NCBI RefSeq assembly: GCF_017654315.1
Contig: NZ_CP072203.1
Location: 186,001 to 250,000 of the forward strand
From: Gordonia polyisoprenivorans
GTDB taxonomy: Bacteria > Actinomycetota > Actinomycetes > Mycobacteriales > Mycobacteriaceae
DNA length: 64,000 bases
Direction of reading: 5' to 3'
Of this stretch, positions 18,516 to 26,022 are shown in pieces. The notes beneath the pieces were generated by a model. That model was not told the DNA's origin. It made no database searches and saw nothing but the letters and a program-made list of their open reading frames with translations. The position numbers were made by a program, and so were the translations under genes. Every line of letters starts with the position of its first letter. The stretch's first letter is position 1.

Positions 18516-19385
18516 TCAGGCGACCTCACGGATCCATTCCGCGATCATCGCCGCGCCGATCTGATTGGGGTGACCGGAGACCGCGATCTCGCGCGGGACG
18601 GCTCCCTCGAACCATGGCTGAGCCGAGCACGGGTCATGTCCGGCCGAGCGTGCTCCGACGTCGACGAACGCTGCGCCGTATCGTGCCGCGATCCGCGCCT
18701 GAGTCGCATTGAACTGTGCGAGAAAGTCATTCATCCAGGCGGCGTCGCCATCGGATGCGGGGACGAACGGCCAGCATCCCCGTCTGCCGACCTGACCACC
18801 GTGGCCGACGAGCACGATGCGGGCGTTGGGTGCGGCCTTCTCGCGCACCGCGCGCATCACGCCGTCGACCTGGCCTTCCATGTAGGCGAGCATGCGATGC
18901 GCCGCAGCGATGTGCCCGACGTTGAATCGACAGCGCGCGTCGTTGCCGGATAGTGGGACTTGGCACCGCTCGGCGATGGCTCCCCAGTTGAGGTCGTTTC
19001 CGCCGATGGAGATGGTGACGAGGTTGGTGGTCTTGCTGACGCCTCGGATCTGGGGTGGGATCGGCCCGAACGGCCCGTTCTCCGGCAGATGGGTCACGTT
19101 GGCCGCCCACGCACCCGCGCACGAACGGTCGACGAAGCTGCGCACGTGCGCGATCCGAGCGAGCACACTGGGATACGACGTGGAACTCCGCCAACAACCG
19201 TCGGACGGTTGCAGACCAGGCATGTTGCCGGAGGCGCGGGAGTCGCCGAGCGCGACATAGTTCAAGCCCGACGGCAAAGCGTGAGCCGAGGGGCTCTCGA
19301 CGACCGCGCCGAGTATCGAGGCGAGGAGAGCGACGATCACGATCACGATTCGCCGCAGCGTTGCGGCACCGGGCATATCTGGCAT
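18516..19385 (-). CDS. Secreted SGNH/GDSL-like hydrolase
   Basis: This is a secreted esterase/lipase-like protein of the SGNH hydrolase fold, about 289 residues. Block I is VALGDSRASG (the Ser nucleophile, with R where GDSL/GDSY is usual). Block III is SIGGNDLNWG (Gly-Asn-Asp), and block V is SGHPNQIG with the catalytic His but without the Asp three residues before it. Six or more cysteines suggest disulfides. A signal peptide ends near PSAHA. I start at ATG 19385 (MPDMPGAATLRR); ATG 19412 and TTG 19421 are in frame upstream and no candidate has a clear ribosome binding site. The substrate is unknown. Confidence 0.8.
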   Translation of the reverse strand: MPDMPGAATLRRIVIVIVALLASILGAVVESPSAHALPSGLNYVALGDSRASGNMPGLQPSDGCWRSSTSYPSVLARIAHVRSFVDRSCAGAWAANVTHLPENGPFGPIPPQIRGVSKTTNLVTISIGGNDLNWGAIAERCQVPLSGNDARCRFNVGHIAAAHRMLAYMEGQVDGVMRAVREKAAPNARIVLVGHGGQVGRRGCWPFVPASDGDAAWMNDFLAQFNATQARIAARYGAAFVDVGARSAGHDPCSAQPWFEGAVPREIAVSGHPNQIGAAMIAEWIREVA

Positions 19386-19489
19386 GAGAAGCAAGGTGCC
19401 GCATGGCGGCATCAGTGGCAAGTTGACACGGGAGACCGTTCGACCCTGACGTCAATCGAAGGACGAGCCACGGATTTCTGCCCGGCGGC

Positions 19490-19705
19490 CTACTCCTCTC
19501 GACGAGCAGACACCGTGGACCGCTCCACCACACGTTGCCTCATCCAGCGGCTCCCGTATGCAAGCCCACCGAAGAAGACGAACGACACCGGCTGCCACCA
19601 CAGCACGGCACCAATGGCGACCAGTGCGAAGACAAATGCCAGGCCGAAGAGCAGCGCCAAGACTGCTGAAACGTATTGAACAATGATAAGAAACGCTCGG
19701 GTCAC
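19490..19705 (-). CDS. Small two-helix membrane protein
   Basis: This is a 71-residue protein with two predicted membrane helices (FLIIVQYVSAVLALLFGLAF and VFALVAIGAVLWWQPVSFVFF) and an Arg-rich tail. It starts at GTG 19705, with GAAAGGG upstream, 18 bp after the stop of the split DUF6188-type gene, so the two formed an operon before the insertion sequence arrived. I do not recognise a family; a membrane partner of the neighbouring protein is possible. The 68 bp gap to the SGNH gene start shows nothing. Confidence 0.6.
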   Translation of the reverse strand: MTRAFLIIVQYVSAVLALLFGLAFVFALVAIGAVLWWQPVSFVFFGGLAYGSRWMRQRVVERSTVSARREE

Positions 19706-19976
19706 ACTATCGCCCTTTCGCCGCTAGCTGAGATCTTCCGACCACATCGCCACCAGCAGTTGATCATCCCACCTGGAATTCCACGACTCGTATCCATCGT
19801 GGTTGGGATCGATAGAGAAGGAGAATCCGCTATCGAGTAGGACGGTTAGGTCATACTCCTTCGTGTATATCGCCGAGGTTATCGGGCTCTCTTTCAGAGG
19901 CGTAAGCAGGTCGACACGCGGAGTCCCGTTCCGGGGATCCACAACAAACCTCTCTCCCGAATTCGTGACGCACACC

Positions 19977-20008
19977 TGACGGGGCTCATCGAAAGTGCTC
20001 AGTGTTGC
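19977..20008 (+). repeat. IS21 element left terminal inverted repeat
   Basis: This is the terminal repeat starting TGACGGGGCTCATCGAAA, the mirror of the right end. It lies directly next to target duplication CACC (19973-19976). Confidence 0.88.
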
Positions 20009-20038
20009 TCGTTGAATCTGCTCACTTGTGAGCGGTTT

Positions 20039-20881
20039 CTACTGTAGCGGTCGGCGGGTGTTGGTGGCGGTGCGTTGGTTTTGGGATCGGGCGTGGTGGT
20101 CGCGTAGGCGGTAGGAGTCGCCGTCGAGTTTGATCACGACGGAGCGGTGTAGGAGCCGGTCGAGCATGGCGGCGGCGACGGTGGTGTCGCCGAGGACGTC
20201 GCCCCATTCGGCGACGGACCGGTTGGTGGTGATCACGATCGATGTTTTCAAATATCGTTGTGCCACAACCTGAAACAGGGCTGAGGCTGCTTCTGCGGGT
20301 AGCGGGAGGTAGCCGAGTTCGTCGATCACGAGCAGGGTGGGGCCGGCGAAGAATCGCATGGTGGTCGACCAGCGGCCCTCGATCGCGGCTTTGTGGCAGC
20401 GGGCGGCGAGATCGGCGGCGGTGGTGACGTAGGTGCGGTAGCCGGCGTGGACCGCGGCGTGGGCCAATCCGACCGCGAGGTGAGTTTTGCCGGTACCGGG
20501 CGGCCCGACGAGCAGCACGTTGGTCGCCGATTCCAGGTAGGCGCAGGTGCCGAGTTCGCGGATCAGGGCCGCATCCACGCCGGGGGCGGCGTCGTAGTCG
20601 AAGGAGTCCAGTGTCGCTGGGGTGGGCAGGCACGCGAATCGCAGTCGGCCGGCCAGGCGGCGGGCGTCGGTGGCGTCGACCTCGATCGCCAGCAGGTGCT
20701 CGAGGGTGTGGGTGAGCGTCCACGCTTCGTCGGTGGCGGTGTGCAGCACCCCAGGAAGTGCTTGGGCGGCCGCGTCGAGTTTGAGGGTGGCCAGATGTCC
20801 GCGCAGCTTCTGATACAGCGAGACCGCCGCCTGCGACTGCGGCTCGTTGTTGGCGGTCGGGTGGGTATTGGTGGTGGTCAT
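20039..20881 (-). CDS. istB: IS21-family helper ATPase IstB
   Basis: IstB is the DnaC-like AAA+ ATPase that assists the IstA transposase in target capture. The 280-residue protein has Walker A LLVGPPGTGKTHLAVGL, Walker B LLVIDELGYLPLPAEAAS and sensor I region IVITTNRSVAEWGDVLGD. Full family length is near 250-280. Its start overlaps the istA stop by 4 bp, giving coupled translation. The stop lies about 60 bp inside the left end of the element. Confidence 0.95.
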   Translation of the reverse strand: MTTTNTHPTANNEPQSQAAVSLYQKLRGHLATLKLDAAAQALPGVLHTATDEAWTLTHTLEHLLAIEVDATDARRLAGRLRFACLPTPATLDSFDYDAAPGVDAALIRELGTCAYLESATNVLLVGPPGTGKTHLAVGLAHAAVHAGYRTYVTTAADLAARCHKAAIEGRWSTTMRFFAGPTLLVIDELGYLPLPAEAASALFQVVAQRYLKTSIVITTNRSVAEWGDVLGDTTVAAAMLDRLLHRSVVIKLDGDSYRLRDHHARSQNQRTATNTRRPLQ

Positions 20882-22230
20882 GACAAGGTGTTCCTATTCT
20901 GTGCGGCGCGTTCGTAGACGGTGAGGTCGGTCACCGATGCTGCAGCATCGGTGGCTATGTTGTGTTCAGAGGTGTTGTCCCGCAATGCTTGTGCGGCGGC
21001 ACGAGCGGCGGGGCTGGGTGGGATGCGTTCTTTGCGGCGGTGTGGGCGCCCGCCCGTGGAGGCGTGGCCTTTCACCAGGGTTTCCAGCGCGACGACGTGG
21101 CCGTGGTCGCGGATCTGGGCGCCGGAGCCCGGGCTGGCCAGCTGGTGGCGGGCGATCACGATGCCTGCGGTGGTGGCGATGTCGATATGGCCGTCGCCGA
21201 GTTTCTCGGTGACGGTGACCTCGCTCATCGCGACTTCCGGTGGCACCGAGTACTGGTTGCCTTTCCACGACACCAACGCTTGCCGGGAGACCTGGCGCGA
21301 TTCGGTGAGCATCGCGGGATAGGGTGCCGCTGGTGGCCGGCGTAGCGGTTCACGTTTGGCGATGGTGATCACCGAGGCCCGCCCGTCGCGGGTGGGGCGT
21401 AGCCGAATATCGGAGCGGGTGCGGCAGAACGTGTCCACGCTTGTTTGGGCTTGCTCGGCGGTCGTGTCATCGGGCACGGTACGCCACCAGCGTTGCGCAG
21501 CTGTGTGATTGGACTTTTCGACCACACCTTTTCGATTGCCGCGCCGTGGCGGGCACACTGCTACCGAGACGCCGTAGTACTTGGCTACCGCGGCGAACTC
21601 GGCAGTCACGTCCCCGGTGGCGGGATGACACACCGTGGCCATGCGATCGAATCGCCACGTCTTGCTCACCCCACCCAACTGACGGGTGATCCGGTCAATG
21701 CCCGCGATCACCTGTGGACGGGTCATATCCGGGGCCAGATAGCCGCGCCATTTCCCCGAATGCGCCAGCGACCCGACAAGCAGGTATGCGGTTTTGCCCC
21801 AACCCCATTCGGCGGGCGGATCAGGCAACTCGACCCAATCCCATTGAGTTTCCTCACCCGGCAGGTGAGGGATCACCGCGTTGGGCCGGTCGGTGGCCGT
21901 TGCGCACTGCATACACACCGGCCGCAACCCCCGCACCCGGATCTGGCGAGTCAACGTCTGATACGACTGGGTGTAGCCGAGGTCTTCGAGTTCATCGCAC
22001 AACGTGCGCGCCCACAGATGCGGGTCGTCGGCCAGTCTGGTGGCCACGTAGTCGACGAACCGGTCGAACGGATCCACCTCGCGCTTCTTACGCTGGCCCG
22101 GTGTGGTCGTCTCGTTGAGATAGTTGCGGATCGTGCGGCGGTTGCGGCCCAAATGCCGGGCAATCGCCGAGATCGTCCACCCCTGCTTTCGCAGGGCATG
22201 TGCTTCCACGGATTCTCCTTGTGTGAGCAT
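20878..22230 (-). CDS. istA: IS21-family transposase IstA
   Basis: IstA is the DDE transposase of the element, 450 residues. The N-terminal helix-turn-helix (ISAIARHLGRNRRTIRNYL) recognises the terminal repeats. The catalytic core shows Asp in ETQWDWVEL, Asp in TWRFDRMATV and Glu in GNRKGVVEKSNHTAAQRWW. The C-terminal region has the IS21-type strand-rich domain (ALVSWKGNQYSVPPEVA). No frameshift or stop disrupts it. It starts at ATG 22230, 137 bp from the right end. Confidence 0.95.
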   Translation of the reverse strand: MLTQGESVEAHALRKQGWTISAIARHLGRNRRTIRNYLNETTTPGQRKKREVDPFDRFVDYVATRLADDPHLWARTLCDELEDLGYTQSYQTLTRQIRVRGLRPVCMQCATATDRPNAVIPHLPGEETQWDWVELPDPPAEWGWGKTAYLLVGSLAHSGKWRGYLAPDMTRPQVIAGIDRITRQLGGVSKTWRFDRMATVCHPATGDVTAEFAAVAKYYGVSVAVCPPRRGNRKGVVEKSNHTAAQRWWRTVPDDTTAEQAQTSVDTFCRTRSDIRLRPTRDGRASVITIAKREPLRRPPAAPYPAMLTESRQVSRQALVSWKGNQYSVPPEVAMSEVTVTEKLGDGHIDIATTAGIVIARHQLASPGSGAQIRDHGHVVALETLVKGHASTGGRPHRRKERIPPSPAARAAAQALRDNTSEHNIATDAAASVTDLTVYERAAQNRNTLS

Positions 22231-22334
22231 GAACGAGCGGGCCTCCCTCGAAGGCAGATGAGTGGTCAGAGACCATCAGCATCGAGGAAGGCCCGCCCTA
22301 TTGGCGGTGCCACACAAGTGAGCAGTTTCAGTTA

Positions 22335-22366
22335 GCCAGACTGGGCAGTTTCAATGAGCGCCGTCA
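22335..22366 (-). repeat. IS21 element right terminal inverted repeat
   Basis: Read on the minus strand this begins TGACGGCGCTCATTGAAA, the mirror of the left end with 6 mismatches in 32. It is followed by target duplication CACC (22367-22370). Confidence 0.88.
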
Positions 22367-22518
22367 CACCATCGGATCCTCAAGGGTGAGGAAATTTCCG
22401 TTGTCCGTTTTGAGGATAATGGTGTAGCCGCTCGCAATATCGACGACGATGTCGCCGGCCAGCGGCAGTGATTGAACTTCACTCACAGCTCTCATCCCTT
22501 CACACCGCACGACCCGGC

Positions 22519-22541
22519 AAAACAATCCCCAAAAACGGGGA
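22519..22541 (-). terminator. Rho-independent-like terminator after the Imm52-like gene
   Basis: On the minus strand TCCCC and GGGGA form a 5-bp hairpin followed by TTGTTTT. A near copy lies at 25869-25890. It sits between the Imm52-like gene and the DUF6188-like gene, and would separate their transcripts. Confidence 0.6.
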
Positions 22542-22549
22542 CACACAGA

Positions 22550-22589
22550 ACCGTATGTCAACGATGTCGCGACTCATGACTTGGCGGAG
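22550..22589 (+). repeat. Direct repeat of the tRNA-Ser 3' end (att-like, distal copy)
   Basis: This 40-bp sequence matches 25983-26022 at 38 of 40 positions. The matching copy overlaps the last 8 nt of tRNA-Ser(GGA) and half of its terminator. Here no tRNA is present, so it looks like the distal attachment site left by integration at the tRNA. Confidence 0.75.
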
Positions 22590-22651
22590 CTACCGGGACA
22601 GCTGTCGAACTTTCCCGCCGAGGCTGACAAGCTGATCGTCTGGTGGCGCAT

Positions 22652-23788
22652 CTACGCGAGGTGACACCTCGAAAGACCAGCGAGCGACTGAGGCCGCAAG
22701 TCGACATCGGCGTCAATCGCTGCGGCTATCTGGTTTGCGTCGTCGACACCGAGTGCGGACAACCCATCGACGTACTCAATAAGCAGCCCTGCGCCCGATG
22801 GAGTCGCGCTGAACTTTCCCGGGTCTAGTGTCGCATCGTCGATATGGTGGAGAACGCGCGGTCCCAGGTACGTAAGCCACCCAGGAATACCTATGATCAG
22901 CGCACCATCGCCAGCAGGATCGAGCCCGAAGCCATTACATGCACGAAGTGCTGCGCCACCGGACACCGAGGCTACGTCGGGGCGAAGTCCGTCGACGACA
23001 CCGTTGAACACGGCCCTCAACGGTGTCTCGTCAGGCGACCCCTGACTACTGACAGCGCCATGCAACATCTCAGGTCGTTCGATATTGATGGTCACTGCGA
23101 CACTGTCCAGTGATTGGCCGTCCCCGGTCGCGATATGGATGACCAGCTCTACCGCGGCACCGGGCACCGCGGTGGTATCCGCATTGACCACACGGATTTC
23201 GTGCTGGGGAACCCACGCATCCAGCGCCATCGATGGCGTTAACCACGCGTCGATAGTCCGGACGTCCTCCGACGTACGAAGAGGCATCTCTGGCACATGG
23301 TCAGCACTGACGGGTACCCATCGTGCCGACGCCCAGAACCCCGCCGTGCTCTCGAGCGCTTCGAACATGCTGCCCAGAAGGTCGAATGGGTCGGCTGTAG
23401 GGTCGGCTGCAGACGCGGCGTTCACCGCGAACAGCCCACCTCGCTCCACCGGCAGTTCACGCTCGAAGGCGTGAAAAAAGCCGCGCTCACGGTTCCACCG
23501 GTCTCCTTCGAGTAACCCCGCGGATGGAGGAGCTGGTTCGTTTCCCGACAGATAACCTGACAAGTACCCGCGCGCGTACTCCGACTGCACGATGATGTCG
23601 CGAGGATGTGCAGATTGCCCCACACGGTCACGGAGGCTGAAGACGCTCACCAGCCCTCGGAAAGTGTGTGGGTTACCGCTGATCACGAAGGGCTCGTCAC
23701 CGTATCCGGCAACTCGCACCACCAGCCGAGAATCGGCCCAACCGGGTAGATCAAACCCTGAATCACGGCTCCGACTATCAGATGCCAT
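22652..23788 (-). CDS. Imm52-like immunity protein candidate
   Basis: This is a 378-residue cytoplasmic protein with no signal or membrane segments. The C-terminal half resembles Imm52-type immunity proteins of polymorphic toxin systems: a hydrophobic IIGIPGWLTYLGPRVL segment, then GAGLLIEYVDG and a closing helix DDANQIAAAIDADVD. This is pattern recall and not a search result. The ATG at 23788 overlaps, in another frame, the end of a toxin-tip-like fragment, an arrangement usual in toxin-immunity cassettes. A terminator-like hairpin follows at 22519-22541. Between that hairpin and the stop lies the att-like repeat. Confidence 0.6.
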   Translation of the reverse strand: MASDSRSRDSGFDLPGWADSRLVVRVAGYGDEPFVISGNPHTFRGLVSVFSLRDRVGQSAHPRDIIVQSEYARGYLSGYLSGNEPAPPSAGLLEGDRWNRERGFFHAFERELPVERGGLFAVNAASAADPTADPFDLLGSMFEALESTAGFWASARWVPVSADHVPEMPLRTSEDVRTIDAWLTPSMALDAWVPQHEIRVVNADTTAVPGAAVELVIHIATGDGQSLDSVAVTINIERPEMLHGAVSSQGSPDETPLRAVFNGVVDGLRPDVASVSGGAALRACNGFGLDPAGDGALIIGIPGWLTYLGPRVLHHIDDATLDPGKFSATPSGAGLLIEYVDGLSALGVDDANQIAAAIDADVDLRPQSLAGLSRCHLA

Positions 23789-23917
23789 CGTGTGTGCCCG
23801 TTCCTGAATACATAAACATTCTTACCAGTCTTAGGGTCTGCGAAATCCCAGTGTCCACCACCGCCCAGATTTGCCCCAAGCCCATAGCCAACCTTTCTTG
23901 TCGCCCCCTTTGTGACA
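23683..23917 (-). pseudogene. Toxin-tip-like fragment without a start codon
   Basis: Directly after the stop of the 23918-24436 gene, another frame reads GPHDVTKGATRKVG, GLGANLGGGGHWDFADPKTG and KNVYVFRNGHTRWH before running into the Imm52-like gene. The Gly-rich loop plus HWDF-DPKTGK pattern is like the C-terminal tips of polymorphic toxins, but I cannot name the family. No start codon or ribosome binding site is visible in this frame, so it looks like the relic of a toxin C-terminus left beside its immunity gene. Beyond about 23760 the frame overlaps the immunity gene and may be noise. Confidence 0.45.
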
Positions 23918-24436
23918 TCATGAGGACCGGAGCCAGGAGTAGAATTCGGGGTAATCGACCGGAAAGTACTCCCACTCCCATTCCGCGCCCATGAACTTGT
24001 CTCTATGAATCGCCCCCGGCGCCCCCACACTGGACACTTCAGGGCCGTTTAATCCTACGCCAAAGAACAGCTCAGGCAGAATAATCCCTTCGGTCGGGAA
24101 GGTCGACCTATGACGAGTTCTGTAGTCGAAGAGTACCGCACGCCGTGGATCGTCTGGGTCCTTTGTGTCAGGGAGCAATTCCCACTCCGGGAGGGAGTCC
24201 CAAGCACGCCAGAAGCTCTCCGCAAGCGACTCGCCTTGACACTGAACAAACGGCGCTCCATCACCGATGATGTAATACTCATTTTCCAAGAACCAGTCGC
24301 GCAGCTTGTCGTAATCCCAAACTCCACGGAGCAGTGTTGTTATGTCACTACCAGCAGCATCTATCAAATAGATGCAACCCTCGTACTCCTCTCCGCCTAC
24401 GGCCTCCGGTTCCGGACGTTTCATCCTAAGTCTCAC
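23918..24436 (-). CDS. Hypothetical protein, immunity-like context
   Basis: This is a 172-residue soluble acidic protein of unknown family, rich in Trp, Tyr and Glu (EGCIYLIDAAGSDITTLL, WDYDKLRDWFLENEYYIIGD, EWEWEYFPVDYPEFYSW). These features are common in small immunity proteins, but no family is recognised. I start at GTG 24436 because GGGAG lies 8 nt upstream; ATG 24424 and TTG 24445 are alternatives. A+T content is above the window norm. It lies between a membrane-protein gene (38 bp) and a toxin-tip relic. Confidence 0.6.
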   Translation of the reverse strand: MRLRMKRPEPEAVGGEEYEGCIYLIDAAGSDITTLLRGVWDYDKLRDWFLENEYYIIGDGAPFVQCQGESLAESFWRAWDSLPEWELLPDTKDPDDPRRAVLFDYRTRHRSTFPTEGIILPELFFGVGLNGPEVSSVGAPGAIHRDKFMGAEWEWEYFPVDYPEFYSWLRSS

Positions 24437-24474
24437 ACGTATCAATCTCCCTGATGTGGCAGCCCTTCATCGTC

Positions 24475-24927
24475 TTACCATGAATACGAGTCACAAATAG
24501 CGTGGTGTGCCGTACACGTTGATCGTGTCGAGTTTGAGGTGACCGGCATCGGTACAAAGCTTGGCCACCAGTACGGCAGGCCAGTGGGGCAGGTATCTCC
24601 CGCCGGCCCCGGATAAGTATCATATTGATTGAAACAATAGAAGAGGATTACCCATAAGGTTGCGAAGGACACTACGAGCATTACCGCTAAATAGGCCTTC
24701 CGGCCAGCCTTAACCAGGCACACGGAAACAATGAACAGGACCACCAGACCAAATCCGAATGTTAGAAGTATGTACTTCATGATAATGAACTGTGCGACGA
24801 TAGCCGGCTGATTTACGTCGCAAGATGCCCACTGATTAAAGACCGCGCACACACTCACCAACATCAGTACCGAAGCGCCTAGAACGGGAGTGGCAATCGT
24901 CCGCAAGGCGGGAAATTTCCAACTCAC
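24475..24927 (-). CDS. Three-helix membrane protein, unknown
   Basis: This is a 150-residue protein with three hydrophobic helices (TIATPVLGASVLMLVSVCAV; FIIMKYILLTFGFGLVVLFI; AYLAVMLVVSFATLWVILFY). A Cys/Trp/Pro-rich segment (DTCPTGLPYWWPSFVPM) follows the third helix. The GTG start at 24927 overlaps the stop of the upstream fragment (GTGA), so it was translationally coupled to it. The family is not recognised. It may be a membrane immunity protein or partner; that is inference from position only. Confidence 0.55.
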   Translation of the reverse strand: MSWKFPALRTIATPVLGASVLMLVSVCAVFNQWASCDVNQPAIVAQFIIMKYILLTFGFGLVVLFIVSVCLVKAGRKAYLAVMLVVSFATLWVILFYCFNQYDTYPGPAGDTCPTGLPYWWPSFVPMPVTSNSTRSTCTAHHAICDSYSW

Positions 24928-25445
24928 TTCGGCCGAATCCGAGGAACATTCTCTCCCCGCGCCAGCGCTGCTGCCATGTTGTTCACTAGCTGAATCACCG
25001 CGCCGTAGAACTCGGGGTAGGTGAGGTCCGCGCCGTACGTATCCCATAAATCCATACCCAACTTCATCGACATGTCATCACCAGCATCACTAACCCCAGT
25101 CGCCTTCTCGTTCAGATTCGCTCCGGCGTACAATCGGTCGCGCGTAAGTCCTGCCGCCCCGCCAACGTATCCACAGTAAATGTTCGAAACGCCACAAAGC
25201 TAAAGCAGCGGATGTATTGACGCGACCTTTACCGAGATGATTCCTAATACACTGGACTGTTTCCGAATTTACATTTCCTTTCATCTGCTTGAAGATGTAC
25301 GTCATAGCGTAGTCAAATCTGTTACTTACTTCAGTGCTGCCACGGTATAGTTCGACGGCTCCTAACCCGAAGTAATTTGGATACTTCGATTCATAGCCGA
25401 TGTTCTTCACGGCTTCCTCGACATACGAAGTCGACGCACTCGTAT
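24924..25445 (-). pseudogene. Frameshifted A+T-rich gene of unknown function
   Basis: Two adjoining frames give one coherent protein if a single-base shift near 25200-25210 is allowed: SASTSYVEEAVKNIGYESKY...NHLGKGRVNTSAAL then CGVSNIYCGYVGGAAGLTRD...RGENVPRIRPK. The upper frame runs on as Arg-rich noise after the shift. In the lower frame a stop codon (TAG) lies just before the plausible part, so it cannot be one continuous gene. The 5' end is also missing, running into a porin relic. No family recognised. Either a pseudogene or a sequencing error at the shift. Confidence 0.5.
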
Positions 25446-25697
25446 TGCCACCCGCACGTCCACGAAGAGGCCCGCACGCATGGATTCGCCGCCGCACCCG
25501 CCACGCACCTGCTCATGGGACTTGATCGCCGACTCGACCCACCCGTCACCCGTGCGTTTGGTGGCCTACCGATCAGCAAACGAACTCGGTGCAGCACCAG
25601 ATGCACCCGCCCCGATCACCGACGCGGTCACCGCCAGCGCCGCGCACACCACTGTCAGCCCTGATCGTCTCCGCACCCGACTGTCATCGCTCACCAT
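25446..25697 (-). pseudogene. Relic of an MspA-family porin N-terminus
   Basis: From ATG 25697 the frame reads SDDSRVRRRSGLTVVCAALA then VTASVIGAGASGAAPSSFAD, an Arg-rich start plus signal peptide like Gordonia MspA-type porins, then meets a TAG stop at 25566. Past the stop the same frame continues ATKRTGDGWVESAIKSHEQV and ESMRAGLFVDVRVA, matching in layout the start of the mature porin domain. It then breaks off where the A+T-rich sequence begins near 25445. I read it as a dead fragment at the junction of the islet. Confidence 0.45.
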
Positions 25698-25868
25698 GAC
25701 GCCACCCCCACCACTCAGTGCATCACAACAAAATTGTGATGCCAGATTCTGAACTGCCCTCGGATACTCAAGCACGGCACCCGGGATTCGGCAACCTAAA
25801 GATCGGCATCGGCTTCTTTGATTCGGCAAGTGTGCTGGTCGCAGCGATAAGCGAGAATTCCGGACCGG

Positions 25869-25890
25869 AAACAATCCCCAAGAATGGGGA
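25869..25890 (-). terminator. Second copy of the TCCCC/GGGGA hairpin
   Basis: On the minus strand TCCCC and GGGGA form a hairpin followed by TTGTTT. It duplicates the hairpin at 22519-22541. The stretch 25698-25960 otherwise holds no gene that I can support. Confidence 0.5.
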
Positions 25891-25960
25891 CAGATGACCC
25901 AGCGGCTAACGCAGCCAGCCAGTCTCCGATCATCTAGACAGCCACCCATCCACCTCGACG

Positions 25961-26010
25961 CAGAAAAGCAATGAGCCGCGACACCGTATGTCTACGATGT
26001 CGCGGCTCAT
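25961..26010 (-). terminator. Terminator of tRNA-Ser(GGA)
   Basis: On the minus strand a perfect 13-bp stem (25998-26010 with 25971-25983) with a 14-nt loop is followed by TTGCTTTTCT. It begins 4 nt after the encoded CCA of the tRNA. Confidence 0.85.
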
Positions 26011-26022
26011 GACTTGGCGGAG
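25983..26022 (+). repeat. Direct repeat at the tRNA-Ser 3' end (att-like, proximal copy)
   Basis: This is the tRNA-side copy of the 40-bp repeat also found at 22550-22589 (38 of 40 identical). It covers the last 8 nt of the tRNA and one arm of its terminator. Confidence 0.75.

Larger units (their letters stand above)
19977..22366 (-). mobile_element. IS21-family insertion sequence, complete (2390 bp)
   Basis: This is a complete IS21-type element with istA and istB in overlapping order on the minus strand. Its ends are inverted repeats beginning TGACGG: 19977-20008 and 22335-22366 match at 26 of 32 positions. An inner repeat with core CTGCTCACTTGTG is present at both ends (20013-20030 and 22313-22330), as IS21 elements carry multiple terminal transposase sites. 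The flanks are identical 4-bp copies (CACC at 19973-19976 and 22367-22370), a target-site duplication of the size known for this family. Both genes are intact, so it may be active. Confidence 0.92.
19724..22486 (-). pseudogene. DUF6188-like gene split by an IS21-family element
   Basis: The 5' part (22367-22486, VSEVQSLPLAGDIVV... to LTLEDPMV) and the 3' part (19724-19976, CVTNSGERFVVDP... to EDLS) are separated by a 2390 bp insertion sequence. Removing the element and one copy of the 4-bp duplication rejoins them in frame as ...LEDPMV-CVTNSGERF..., giving about 123 residues. The restored pattern, with a DGYESWNS segment near the end, resembles DUF6188 proteins often found near contact-toxin immunity genes; this is recall only. 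GTG 22486 has AAGGGA upstream; ATG 22495 is an alternative start. Confidence 0.8.
22550..26022. mobile_element. Putative genomic islet integrated at tRNA-Ser(GGA)
   Basis: A 3.4 kb segment lies between two 40-bp direct repeats, one of which is the 3' end of tRNA-Ser(GGA), the classical mark of site-specific integration. Genes inside are all on the minus strand and include an Imm52-like protein, an unknown immunity-like protein, a membrane protein and decayed fragments. Base composition from about 23.8 to 25.4 kb is visibly richer in A+T than the surroundings. No integrase is present, so this is a remnant or was mobilised in trans. Confidence 0.6.

Noticed and set aside
22590..22664. Plus-strand frame ending LSNFPAEADKLIVWWRIYAR
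   Set aside because: It looks like the end of a protein and starts at the att-like repeat, but there is no start or recognisable family, and it overlaps the end of the Imm52-like gene. It could be an element-borne gene tail, but support is too weak.
24426..24623. 65-codon minus-strand frame
   Set aside because: It overlaps the end of the membrane-protein gene in another frame and has no ribosome binding site or motif.
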